Positions 36,409 to 45,058 of a stretch of 64,000 bases of DNA are shown in pieces (the stretch's first letter is position 1; every line of letters begins with the position of its first letter). The stretch is from Bacteroidia bacterium. GTDB taxonomy: Bacteria > Bacteroidota > Bacteroidia > Cytophagales > Cyclobacteriaceae. The position numbers and the translations under genes are program-made. A model generated the notes under the pieces. That model was not told where the DNA came from and searched no databases. It worked only from the letters and a program-made list of their open reading frames with translations. The stretch lies in the NCBI GenBank assembly GCA_030425425.1, contig JAUIAO010000010.1, forward strand, positions 61,213 through 125,212, read 5' to 3'.

Positions 36409-37689
36409 TTGGATAAGCGAAGAAGAGTAGTCATTACAGGCATGGGGGTAGTTGCCCCAAACGGATCAAATTTAGAAGCATTCGAAGAGGCTATCAAAGC
36501 CGGTAAATCTGGAATTGCTCATTATCCAGAGCTGGCAGAGCTAAATTTCAAAAGCCAGATTGGTGGCAAACCACACGTTACAGAAGAAGAAAAACAAGAA
36601 AAACTTCCCAGCTTCATCGCAAATAAAGTCAAGAAAAATGGAGTCATTTTCGCTTGTCTGGCCGGTTTGGAAGCGTGGAACGATGCTGGATTAGAAATAA
36701 ACCCAGGAGCATACAATCACAAAACAGGAATGATCATAGGATCAGGTGCGCTAGGCTTGGACACCCCTATCAACGAACAGATCAATATGATCGATGCTGG
36801 TAACCACAGAAGGTTAGGATCGAGATCAGTTCCCGAATCGATGAGTAGTGGCGCAGGTGCCTACCTGAACAGCATACTTGGACTTACCGGCAGAGTACTT
36901 ACCAATAGTTCTGCCTGCATTACCGGATCAGAAGCAATTCTTCAGGGGTATGAACAAATTCGATACGGGAAGATGGAACGAATGGTTTGCGGAAGTACCG
37001 AAGGAGACGGCAAGTATATCTGGGCAGGATTTGATGCCATGAGAATCTTATGTAGCGACTCTAATGACAACCCTACTTTCGGGTCAAGGCCGATGAGTAG
37101 TACCAGTTCTGGTTTTGTGCCCAGTGGAGGAGCGGGTGTGATGATTCTGGAATCACTGGAAGCCGCTGAGGCTAGAGGTGCTAAAATTTATGCTGAAATC
37201 ATCGGAGGAGACGTAAACTCCGGAGGCCAACAAAATGGTGGAACTATGACAGCTCAGAATCCTGATGCTGTAGTAGAGTGTATTAGACGATCTCTGGAAA
37301 CTGCAGAGATCAACGCAAACCAGATTGATCTTATTTCCGGACACCTTACCTCCACAAAAGGTGATCCATTTGAAATTAAAAATTGGGTTGATGCATTGGA
37401 ACTTCCCAGGGATAAATTTCCATTGGTAAACACACCAAAAAGCATGATTGGGCACTGTGTAGCAGGAGCAGGATCTATAGAAACCATTGCTTGTGCCTTG
37501 CAACTGTCAGGAGGATTTGTTCATCCCAACATCAACCTGGATGAGGTCCATCCGGATATTACTTCTTTGGTAAATGAAGAAAAACTCCCAAAACAATTGG
37601 TGAAAAAAGAACTTGATATAATTATAAAAGCCAATTTTGGATTTGGCGATCTGAATTGTTGTTTAGTATTAAAAAGATTCAATAAATAA
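36409..37689 (+). CDS. beta-ketoacyl-ACP synthase (KAS II/FabF-like)
   Basis: 426 residues. It extends an acyl-ACP chain by condensation with malonyl-ACP. The catalytic triad is present: Cys in TNSSACITGSEAI, His in SGHLTSTKGDPFEI and His in PKSMIGHCVAGAGSIE. The His-containing motifs differ a little from housekeeping FabF (HGTST, KSxxGH), and GDGKYIWAGFDAMRIL and NSGGQQNGGTMTAQNPDA suggest a specialised subfamily. It starts at TTG 36409 (no ATG is available upstream after a stop at 36385). It is followed at 1 bp by an ACP gene and then an AcpS-like gene. It most likely builds an acyl chain for the upstream lipid enzymes. Confidence 0.88.
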   Translation: MDKRRRVVITGMGVVAPNGSNLEAFEEAIKAGKSGIAHYPELAELNFKSQIGGKPHVTEEEKQEKLPSFIANKVKKNGVIFACLAGLEAWNDAGLEINPGAYNHKTGMIIGSGALGLDTPINEQINMIDAGNHRRLGSRSVPESMSSGAGAYLNSILGLTGRVLTNSSACITGSEAILQGYEQIRYGKMERMVCGSTEGDGKYIWAGFDAMRILCSDSNDNPTFGSRPMSSTSSGFVPSGGAGVMILESLEAAEARGAKIYAEIIGGDVNSGGQQNGGTMTAQNPDAVVECIRRSLETAEINANQIDLISGHLTSTKGDPFEIKNWVDALELPRDKFPLVNTPKSMIGHCVAGAGSIETIACALQLSGGFVHPNINLDEVHPDITSLVNEEKLPKQLVKKELDIIIKANFGFGDLNCCLVLKRFNK

Positions 37690-37690
37690 A

Positions 37691-37942
37691 ATGAATAGAG
37701 AAGAAATAAAGGTAGAATTGCTAAAAATCATCGATCCATATATTGATGAAAAAGAAGTAACCACAAGTATTTCAGAGCAGTCAGACTTGATCAATGACCT
37801 TAATATTAATTCGGCACACCTGGTAGATATTGTGCTGGATATCGAAGAAAAATTTGATATCATGATAGAGGATGATTTTATCAGCAAAATGGACACTGTT
37901 GGCAATTCGTTGGATATCATAGAAGAAAAACTCCAGGGATAA
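37691..37942 (+). CDS. acyl carrier protein
   Basis: 83 residues, acidic, four-helix ACP fold. The phosphopantetheine attachment site is the Ser in NINSAHLVDIVLDIEEKFD (normally DSL; here NSA, so Leu is replaced by Ala). The rest has the usual amphipathic helices and a Met-rich contact region. It sits between a ketoacyl synthase and an AcpS-like gene with 1- and 15-bp gaps, so it is a dedicated carrier rather than the main fatty-acid ACP. Its partners may be the SPT-like and GNAT-type acyltransferases upstream. Confidence 0.88.
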   Translation: MNREEIKVELLKIIDPYIDEKEVTTSISEQSDLINDLNINSAHLVDIVLDIEEKFDIMIEDDFISKMDTVGNSLDIIEEKLQG

Positions 37943-37957
37943 ATTGCACTTTGATCT

Positions 37958-38464
37958 ATGGTGGGAATCGATTTGGTAGACCTTTCTGACCCCAATCTTA
38001 AAGCCAGATCAGACAGGACGATTCCCCTGATCTCTCACCCGGAAGATGTATTTGAGAAAAATCAATTCTGGCTTCTTTGGACAGCTAAAGAAGCCATTTT
38101 TAAATCTTACAGAACTAATAGGAGATTTGATCCCAAACAGATTCCTGTTCTGATCGACCCCAACGCACTCACATTCCACTCTGGAAAAATAATGGGGAAA
38201 TTTGTGATTTCTGAAAATGTAATCATGGCAATTGCTCACCACCGAGAAGTAAACCCAATTTTTAAAATTTATCGAAGAAGACTTAAATTCGGTGAATCTG
38301 ATGATGTAAGAAACCAATTAGCAGCTCATTGCAAGCGTGAATTTGGATGGGATATCACCATTGGAATAGATGCTGATGGTCTTCCTATTATTCTTTCTCA
38401 AAACCTCATTGTGTCTTTTACACATCATCACAATTATATCGGTTTTGCCATACCGAATATATAG
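37958..38464 (+). CDS. AcpS-like 4'-phosphopantetheinyl transferase
   Basis: 168 residues. Motif GIDLVDL near the N-terminus carries the Mg-binding Asp, and FWLLWTAKEAIFKSYR is the KEA..K motif of the superfamily. The C-terminal part has DADGLPIIL and VSFTHHHNYIGFAI, which correspond to the late SLSH-like segment of AcpS. Residues in between are divergent. It should transfer phosphopantetheine from CoA to the ACP encoded immediately upstream. With KAS and ACP it forms a self-contained three-gene set. Confidence 0.78.
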   Translation: MVGIDLVDLSDPNLKARSDRTIPLISHPEDVFEKNQFWLLWTAKEAIFKSYRTNRRFDPKQIPVLIDPNALTFHSGKIMGKFVISENVIMAIAHHREVNPIFKIYRRRLKFGESDDVRNQLAAHCKREFGWDITIGIDADGLPIILSQNLIVSFTHHHNYIGFAIPNI

Positions 38465-38550
38465 CCCTGATTTCTTTAAACTTCACTTTAAAACTTCACC
38501 ATTCCGTTGAAGATTGCATATCTTAGACAAAACCCATTTTGCGAAATTGG

Positions 38551-39900
38551 ATGTCAGAATCAGAAAAAAAACAACTACTGGAACAAAGCGAAGACCTGCG
38601 AGTAAAAGTGGCCATTGTGGACATTGATGGGGTGCTACGTGGAAAAATAATCAGGAAAGAGAAAGCGATTGATGCACTTGATAACAGTTCTAGTTTTTGT
38701 GATGTGGTGTTTGGATGGGACATGAATGATGAGCTTTATGACTCCACAGAAAAAGATGTGACAGGCTGGCACACTGGCTACCCGGATACCTCGTACCAAC
38801 TGGACATCAACACACTACGGCACATCCCATGGGAGGAAGATATTCCATTTTTACTGGGAGATTTCAGTAAAAGTGAACATCCCGCATGTGGACGTACTTT
38901 ACTCAAAAAAGTAATAGAGGAATGTAAAGATTTAGGGTTTGAGCCTATGTTTTCTGAAGAATTTGAATGGTTTAATTTTAAAGAAACTCCGGAATCCATA
39001 GCGGAAAAAAACGGCCTGCCTCCTACTCCAATGACACCTGGCATGTTCGGTTATTCTGTTTTGAGAGCATCGCAGAAAAGTCCTTATTTCAATGATTTGT
39101 TTCTTTTATTAGATGAATTCGGGATTCCTCTGGAAGGTATTCATACAGAAACAGGGCCGGGAGTTTATGAAGCATGTATTCATTATTCAGATGCTCTGGA
39201 AGCGGCAGATCGGGCGGTATTGTTTAAAACTGCAGTAAAAGAAATCGCTCTACAACATGGATTAATGGCGAGTTTCATGGCTAAATGGAGCAGTGAACTT
39301 CCTGGCTGTAGCGGACACATTCATCAGAGCCTTTGGAAAGATAAACAAAACACATTTCATTCATCAACGGATGAAAATGGTATGTCAGAAACAATGAAAA
39401 GTTTCATCGCAGGTCAGTTGCTGGCTTTGCCGCAGCTTTTACCTATGTATGCCCCAACCATCAATAGTTACAAAAGACTGGTAGAAGGTGCCTGGGCACC
39501 AACAACGCTTACCTGGGGTTTTGACAACCGAACAACAGCCTTAAGAATCATCAACCCTAATCCTAAGGCCACTCGTGTAGAATTACGTGTTCCCGGATCA
39601 GATGTGAATCCATATTTGGCCATGTCAGCAGCACTCGCTTCTGGCCTGTATGGCATAAAAAACAAACTTAAACTCACCGTACCTCCAACAAAAGGCAATG
39701 GATACGAAGATTTTTCTAACGGCAAACTCCCGGCTGATCTCAAATCAGCAACAGAAATGATGAAACATTCGGATTTAGCCAGAGAATTATTAGGAGATCC
39801 ATTTGTGGATCATTTCACCAAAACCAGAGAGTGGGAATGGCGTAAGTTTGCGCAACAGGTCACAGACTGGGAGATCAAGCGGTATTTTGAAATCATTTAA
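38551..39900 (+). CDS. glutamine synthetase-family ligase (PuuA-like)
   Basis: 449 residues, with the N-terminal beta-grasp (VKVAIVDIDGVLRGKI) and the large catalytic domain. Metal and ATP sites are recognisable: PMFSEEFEWFNF, EGIHTETGPGVYEACIHYSD, PGCSGHIHQSLW (GHxHxSL), RLVEGAWAPTTLTWGFDN and NRTTALRI. The DIDGVLRGK start is like gamma-glutamylpolyamine synthetase and other GS-III/GlnT-like ligases that glutamylate amines, not the housekeeping GlnA. The start at 38551 is taken because the preceding TTG (38539) adds four residues only. Followed by an APH-like kinase (17 bp) and a HAD phosphatase (2 bp). The amine substrate is unknown. Confidence 0.85.
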   Translation: MSESEKKQLLEQSEDLRVKVAIVDIDGVLRGKIIRKEKAIDALDNSSSFCDVVFGWDMNDELYDSTEKDVTGWHTGYPDTSYQLDINTLRHIPWEEDIPFLLGDFSKSEHPACGRTLLKKVIEECKDLGFEPMFSEEFEWFNFKETPESIAEKNGLPPTPMTPGMFGYSVLRASQKSPYFNDLFLLLDEFGIPLEGIHTETGPGVYEACIHYSDALEAADRAVLFKTAVKEIALQHGLMASFMAKWSSELPGCSGHIHQSLWKDKQNTFHSSTDENGMSETMKSFIAGQLLALPQLLPMYAPTINSYKRLVEGAWAPTTLTWGFDNRTTALRIINPNPKATRVELRVPGSDVNPYLAMSAALASGLYGIKNKLKLTVPPTKGNGYEDFSNGKLPADLKSATEMMKHSDLARELLGDPFVDHFTKTREWEWRKFAQQVTDWEIKRYFEII

Positions 39901-39917
39901 ATAAACAATATCTATAT

Positions 39918-40961
39918 ATGTATAATGTCAGTTTCATTGATATCATCAAGGATGCATGGTATGAATATGATAGCTCCAGAAAAATCAAAACGGTAGAGGA
40001 CATCAGTGCAAAAGTTTCTACCAATCACGTTTATCGGATTCGATTTGAAGATGATGACATTATCATCGCTAAATTATCCTACTTTGGAAAGTTTGAACAT
40101 TTTGTGGAAGACCATGGGATCATCAATGCTTTGGCTAATAATCTTCCTCGACCTTTTGAGAACTTTTTAGCGAAATCACTCACCAAATTCGGCGAATTAT
40201 TTGTCTATCGGCACACCGACAGCATGATGGACGCCTGGGTAATTTTTTATAATCCTATACAGATTGATCAGAAACCGGATAAAAGGCAATCCAAAGAGCA
40301 GATTTCCATTCTTGGAACAGAGTTGGCGAAGTTTCACAAGTCCTGCCATAAGGTGAAAAACACCTTGCCTCCGAGCTACAAACAGACCAATGATGATATC
40401 ATGCATTTGCTGGATATCCTGGAAACAGATCGCGGGAAATATGAACATAGAGGTCATGAAGATATTATCCGCAAGCAGTGTAATTTGTTCATGGAAAACT
40501 GCGATAAAATAGGAGTTGCAGAAATGGACTCAATCCCTGTATTTGTGGATTGGAATATTGGAAACTTCTCGGTTAAAAATGATTATTCATTCTTCAGTCG
40601 TTGGGATTATGACTGGTTCAGAATGAGTACGAGAGTAATGGATTTTTACTTTTTCAGTAGAGTTTGCTCTGATATAGGTGATAAAACGGTTTTTAGTTAC
40701 CTTATTGATCCAATGATGGAAGATCGTTTCTTGATTTTTCTTAAAGCATACCACAAGGTATATCCATTAACGAAACAAGAAATTCTGATTCTTAAAGAAA
40801 CTTACAGATTCTTCATACTTAACTATGTAATCAAGGACGGCCGATATTTCTTCCACGAATTCTTCTCCAGCAAACTCCAAATTGAGGCTTACGAGACGTA
40901 CTTCCCACGACTAGATGAATCATTTGACGCTGACAAAATACTAAAAGCTCTAGACTTATAA
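39918..40961 (+). CDS. aminoglycoside phosphotransferase-like kinase
   Basis: 347 residues, predicted choline/APH-fold kinase. The N-terminal lobe has strands with the ATP-binding RFEDDDIIIAKLSYFGKFEH. In the C-terminal lobe the catalytic loop reads VFVDWNIGNFSV, which matches the HxDxxxxN motif except that His is replaced by Val and Asp/Asn are kept. The metal-binding Asp lies in SRWDYDW. It is therefore likely an active kinase of an alcohol or amino alcohol, though the missing His makes this uncertain. It lies between a GS-like ligase and a HAD phosphatase, so the three probably process the same small molecule. Confidence 0.7.
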   Translation: MYNVSFIDIIKDAWYEYDSSRKIKTVEDISAKVSTNHVYRIRFEDDDIIIAKLSYFGKFEHFVEDHGIINALANNLPRPFENFLAKSLTKFGELFVYRHTDSMMDAWVIFYNPIQIDQKPDKRQSKEQISILGTELAKFHKSCHKVKNTLPPSYKQTNDDIMHLLDILETDRGKYEHRGHEDIIRKQCNLFMENCDKIGVAEMDSIPVFVDWNIGNFSVKNDYSFFSRWDYDWFRMSTRVMDFYFFSRVCSDIGDKTVFSYLIDPMMEDRFLIFLKAYHKVYPLTKQEILILKETYRFFILNYVIKDGRYFFHEFFSSKLQIEAYETYFPRLDESFDADKILKALDL

Positions 40962-40963
40962 TT

Positions 40964-41815
40964 ATGGATATTATTCCTTTTCAATCTATTGTAGATCAAT
41001 ATGAAACCATCTTTTTTGATGCCTTTGGAGTTTTGAAGAACCATCAGGGGCTGATTCCCGGTATCGAAAAGACATTTGAGTATCTGGATAAAAAGAATAT
41101 TGACTATTTCATTCTTACTAATGACGCCTCCAGAGGACCAAGAGAGCTTGCTGAGTCATATCAGGAAAAAGGCCTGAAAAACATCACTGTGGACAAAATA
41201 GTCTCATCAGGAATGCTGGCAAGAGAATATCTAAAGCTCAAAGTAAAGGATGGAATCATAGCCTATCTTGGAACATTCCGGTCAGCACATTATATAGAAA
41301 CACTGGATCTGGACACCTTGTCCATCAAGCATCTGGATTTATCACAGGCAGATGAAGTAAGTGCGCTTGTTTTTCTCGATGATGAAGGTTTTGATTGGGC
41401 TGGAGATCTCAATAAGGCCGTGAACTTGCTACGATTCACCAACATTCCGGCGATAGTTTCCAACACAGATATTTCTTACCCTGTAAATCAAAAAGAAATT
41501 GCAATAGCAGTGGGGGGAATAGCTGATATGATAGAGCACGTAGTAGGCAAGAAATTTATCCGATTTGGCAAACCAGATGCTCAGATGTTCATTTTTGCTC
41601 ATGAACACTCCATAAGTCTTGGCGGCACACCTGATAAAAACAAAATATTGATGGTTGGAGATACGCTCACCACGGATATTATCGGAGGCAATAAATTTGG
41701 TCTGGACACTGCACTTGTCTTAACCGGGAACACTCTAAAAAGACATGCCGACATGTTCATAGAAACTACGGGTATTGTACCTACATACATCTGTGAGGAT
41801 GCGGTGATTAGGTAA
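40964..41815 (+). CDS. HAD-superfamily IIA phosphatase
   Basis: 283 residues, NagD/PGP-like. Motif I is FFDAFGVLKN (DxF in place of DxD, so the second Asp is missing), motif II LTNDAS, the lysine in FIRFGKPDAQMF, and motif IV MVGDTLTTDIIGGN. The IIA cap lies in the middle (~90-190). Because motif I lacks the second Asp (general acid), phosphatase activity may be altered; similar replacements occur in the TIGR01459 group. It follows the kinase gene by 2 bp and overlaps the convergent membrane-protein gene by 8 bp. Confidence 0.8.
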   Translation: MDIIPFQSIVDQYETIFFDAFGVLKNHQGLIPGIEKTFEYLDKKNIDYFILTNDASRGPRELAESYQEKGLKNITVDKIVSSGMLAREYLKLKVKDGIIAYLGTFRSAHYIETLDLDTLSIKHLDLSQADEVSALVFLDDEGFDWAGDLNKAVNLLRFTNIPAIVSNTDISYPVNQKEIAIAVGGIADMIEHVVGKKFIRFGKPDAQMFIFAHEHSISLGGTPDKNKILMVGDTLTTDIIGGNKFGLDTALVLTGNTLKRHADMFIETTGIVPTYICEDAVIR

Positions 41816-42305
41816 TCTGGTGTTCAACGTATTTAACCTCGATATTATTTTCAGATAAAAAGGCTAACAATTTTCTGACGCTTTTTCTCAATTGAACCTC
41901 AAGAATATGATGTTTGTAATTTTTTACATACAACCTATATTCTATTGATGTGCTATTTGCTGATCCAACCAACTTCTCTCTTAATTGAAACTCTATTTCT
42001 TTAAGTTGAATCCGGCTTTTCCACAATGGAATTGCCAAATAAAATCTCCTGATTTCAATTTCAGATGTTTTTGAATTGATAATGGTTTTTCTGTAAAAAA
42101 ACTCCCCCAGTAGCATTCCAAAGAACCCGATACTAAAAACTCCAAACATTGCACCATTAGGTTCGTGTATCGTTATGAGAATACCGATAGTAATTACAGT
42201 TATGTACTAAATAACAGTATATACTGCAACACCATTAGTTACAGTATAAACTCCTTCACTTATGTCAAAACTCTTATTTGAAAACCTAAACTTCAATTTC
42301 GCCAT
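41808..42305 (-). pseudogene. two-helix membrane protein of unknown function, interrupted by an in-frame TAG
   Basis: The annotatable intact frame is 41808-42149 (113 residues, start MFGVFSIGFFGMLLG), but the coding frame stays open upstream of that ATG and reads through a hydrophobic stretch (ITVITIGILITIHEPNG) to a TAG at 42209-42207. Past the TAG the same frame is open for 32 codons to an ATG at 42305, which has an AGGGAACAAGAA ribosome-binding-like stretch before it. The full frame would give a 165-residue protein with a short cytoplasmic N-terminus, two membrane helices and a C-terminal alpha/beta domain (IEIRRFYLAIPLWKSRIQL). A shorter 113-residue protein may still be made. It overlaps the HAD gene by 8 bp, tail to tail. 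Confidence 0.6.
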
Positions 42306-42356
42306 TTCTTGTTCCCTAATTCTTAGCTTGAAAGTGATTTCTTAAAACAAGACTGC

Positions 42357-42569
42357 TCAATCTTTCACCTCTGCCAAATATCCAGCTCTCAGAACTGTCT
42401 TCGTCACCTGCTCTGGGGTCAATGAATCCGTATCTACTGTTAATATTCTGTCATCAGAATCCAGATCCACACTCCATGTTTTGATATTAGCTTCTCCATC
42501 TAAAATCGGTTGAACTTTAGACAGGCAATTGTTACAATTGATATTGGTCTTAAATTTCAATTCACTCAT
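42357..42569 (-). CDS. heavy-metal-associated (HMA) domain protein, copper chaperone-like
   Basis: 70 residues, CopZ-like. The metal site is NCNNCLSK (CxxC). The fold is beta-alpha-beta-beta-alpha-beta, with the last helix in LTPEQVTKTVLRAGY. It would hand Cu(I) to the P-type ATPase encoded just upstream on the same strand (42706-44949). A 136-bp gap with a 7-bp microsatellite lies between the two. Confidence 0.88.
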   Translation of the reverse strand: MSELKFKTNINCNNCLSKVQPILDGEANIKTWSVDLDSDDRILTVDTDSLTPEQVTKTVLRAGYLAEVKD

Positions 42570-42580
42570 GGTATTTTAAA

Positions 42581-42635
42581 TTATTCGTTATTCGTTATTC
42601 GTTATTCGTTATTCGTTATTCGTTATTCGTTATTC
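42581..42635. repeat. 7-bp microsatellite (TTATTCG), about 7.9 copies
   Basis: Seven complete TTATTCG units (42581-42629) followed by TTATTC. It lies 12-66 bases ahead of the HMA gene start, on its upstream side. A change in copy number would shift promoter or leader spacing in 7-bp steps. Confidence 0.95.
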
Positions 42636-42705
42636 TAATTTAATAATTCAATTTTTACAACCCCTCACCAAACATCCAGCATCCAAACATTAGACATCCA
42701 GCACC

Positions 42706-44949
42706 TTACAACTTCTTCAACTTCAGTCTCAAACTATTAGAAACCACTGATACCGAGCTGAAAGCCATTGCAGCTCCAGCGATCATCGGATCAAGTAAAA
42801 ACCCATTGACTGGGAATAAAGCACCAGCAGCAAGCGGAATACCAATTACATTATAAATAAATGCCCAAAATAGGTTCTGCCTAATACCATTTACAGTCAG
42901 TTTACTCAAATTCAAAGCTTTAGGTATATAAGCCAGGTCTGAGGTCATCAGTGTCATTTTCGCTACATCCATAGCCACATCTGTTCCGTGTCCCATTGCC
43001 ATACTCACATCAGCTTGTGCCAAAGCCTGAGAGTCGTTAATCCCATCCCCTATCATGGCGACTATCTTATTTTTAGACTGCAATTCTTTAACAAAATCCG
43101 CTTTATCGGAAGGTAAAACACCCGCCCGAAAACCTGTTAATTCCAGCTGAGATGCAACAGCCTCAGCAGTCTCCTCATGATCACCGGTGAGCATATAGAC
43201 GTCCACACCTTTTCGCTGTAGCTGATGAATAGCCTCGGCTGAAGTGGCTTTGAGTTTATCCAGAATGCTGATAACAGCCAGTACATTCTCATCATCTGCA
43301 AAAAAGATCACGGTACTCCCTTGCTTTTGCCATGTCCGGGCAGCTTGTTTCATTTCATCAGTAATCAACACATTGTTTTCCGCAACAAAATCCAAATTAC
43401 CTATGTAATAGTTTTGTCCTTCTACTTCTGCACTGACTCCACGGCCTGTTATACTTTCAAAATTGGTGATCTGGGCTAATTGCACATCAGCTGATTTGAG
43501 GAAACTCACCACTGCTGCTCCAAGAGGATGCTCCGACTTGAGTTCTGCCGACAAAAGAATGGATGAAAGTCTCTCTCGATCCACTCCTTCTTGCCAATGT
43601 ATTTCACTCACCGTCGGTTTTCCTTGAGTAATCGTCCCGGTTTTATCCAGTACCACAGCATTTACTTTATACCCCAGCTCCAGGCTTTCGGCATCCTTAA
43701 TGAGAATATTGTTTTCAGCACCCTTACCCACACCTACCATTATCGCGGTGGGAGTAGCTAATCCAAGAGCACACGGACAGGCAATTACTAAAACCGCAAC
43801 AGATGTGAGCAAAGCATGGGTAAATGCCTCATCACCACCGAAAATCATCCAGATCACGAAGGTGAGAATAGAAATCCCAATTACTGTGGGAACAAATACC
43901 GCCGCAATTTTATCTACAAGCTTTTGTACCGGAGCTTTGCTGCTTTGGGCCTCTTTCACCAATTTGATGATTTGAGCCAGCAGGGTATCGCTCCCCACTT
44001 TTTCCGTTCTAAACTGAAAACTTCCTTTTTGATTGATTGTGCCAGCAAATACTTTTGAATCGATCTTTTTCAGGATTGGAACAGGCTCTCCGGTGATCAT
44101 ACTTTCGTCAATGTATGTATGTCCTTCAGACACTACACCATCTACAGGCACCTTCTCACCGGGCCTTACTACCACCGTATCCCCAATTTTGACTTTGCTA
44201 AAATCTAATTGCTGTTCTGAACCATCAACAATGACCGTCAGGGTTTTCGGCTGAAGCCCCATGAGTTTCTTGATCGCTGAAGAGGTGCTGGCTTTCGCCT
44301 TTTCCTCCAGCATTTTACCTAATGAAATGAAGGTGATAATCACAGCTGCAGCCTCATAATAAACATGAGGTGTAATCCCATGATTCAACCAAAAATCAGG
44401 GAAAAATGTATTGAATAAGCTAAAAAGAAAGGCTATTCCAGTACTTAAGGCAACTAGCGTATCCATATTGGCGGTTCGGTGCTTGGCCAGCCGCCAGGCA
44501 TTGACATAAAAGTCTTTGCCCAGATAAAATAGAATTGGAATGGTCAGCGCCAATGATATCCATTTTCCGGGTGCCCAATCCATAAAAAACATCCCAATTA
44601 TAAAAACCGGAGCTGTCAGGATTGCTGAATAAATCGTTCGCTTTTTAATCTCCTGATAATGCTGCTCTTTAAGTTCTTCTTGCTTTTCTTCGGCATTTTC
44701 TTTTTCGATGATCAATCCATATCCAACTACACTTAGCGCGTCTGACAGTCCTTCTGGAGTGATCTCAGAATTATATTTAATCAAAACCGAATTTGACGCA
44801 AAATTAACACTGGCCTCCTCTACACCGTCAGTATGCGTCAGGATCGTCTCTACACTGGAAGCGCAAGCCGCACATGACATTCCCGTGACAGGAAAAGTAT
44901 CTGTTTTGATTTGATTTTGATCTATATCTATTGTTTGAGTGGTGCTCAT
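42706..44949 (-). CDS. copA: copper-translocating P1B-type ATPase
   Basis: 747 residues. One N-terminal HMA domain has GMSCAACASSVE. Membrane helices ~98-205 and ~330-390 follow; the transport site is CPCALGLATP. The phosphorylation motif is DKTGTITQGK, and the hinge is MIGDGINDSQALAQADVSMAMG. TGEP (ITGEPVP) marks the actuator domain. It exports Cu+ (or Ag+) from the cytoplasm, using the CPC site. With the HMA chaperone downstream it is a minimal copper-resistance pair; no CueR or CopY regulator adjoins. Confidence 0.95.
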   Translation of the reverse strand: MSTTQTIDIDQNQIKTDTFPVTGMSCAACASSVETILTHTDGVEEASVNFASNSVLIKYNSEITPEGLSDALSVVGYGLIIEKENAEEKQEELKEQHYQEIKKRTIYSAILTAPVFIIGMFFMDWAPGKWISLALTIPILFYLGKDFYVNAWRLAKHRTANMDTLVALSTGIAFLFSLFNTFFPDFWLNHGITPHVYYEAAAVIITFISLGKMLEEKAKASTSSAIKKLMGLQPKTLTVIVDGSEQQLDFSKVKIGDTVVVRPGEKVPVDGVVSEGHTYIDESMITGEPVPILKKIDSKVFAGTINQKGSFQFRTEKVGSDTLLAQIIKLVKEAQSSKAPVQKLVDKIAAVFVPTVIGISILTFVIWMIFGGDEAFTHALLTSVAVLVIACPCALGLATPTAIMVGVGKGAENNILIKDAESLELGYKVNAVVLDKTGTITQGKPTVSEIHWQEGVDRERLSSILLSAELKSEHPLGAAVVSFLKSADVQLAQITNFESITGRGVSAEVEGQNYYIGNLDFVAENNVLITDEMKQAARTWQKQGSTVIFFADDENVLAVISILDKLKATSAEAIHQLQRKGVDVYMLTGDHEETAEAVASQLELTGFRAGVLPSDKADFVKELQSKNKIVAMIGDGINDSQALAQADVSMAMGHGTDVAMDVAKMTLMTSDLAYIPKALNLSKLTVNGIRQNLFWAFIYNVIGIPLAAGALFPVNGFLLDPMIAGAAMAFSSVSVVSNSLRLKLKKL

Positions 44950-45058
44950 CTGATTCTAATTAACAATACAAATTTCATGATTCACTGTTTATTTCTGTTA
45001 TACAATTTTGAGATTGAGTTATATAATTATTGATCGACCAAAAAACTAACTTCGCCAT

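Noticed and set aside
7590..42305. Reassignment of TAG to an amino acid, given two in-frame TAG codons
   Set aside because: Several intact genes in the window end naturally at TAG, for example at 20365-20367, 27192-27194 and 30433-30435, with no coding homology beyond. Two point mutations or sequence errors are simpler.
42581..42635. CRISPR array
   Set aside because: The unit is 7 bp with no spacers and no cas genes. It is a microsatellite.
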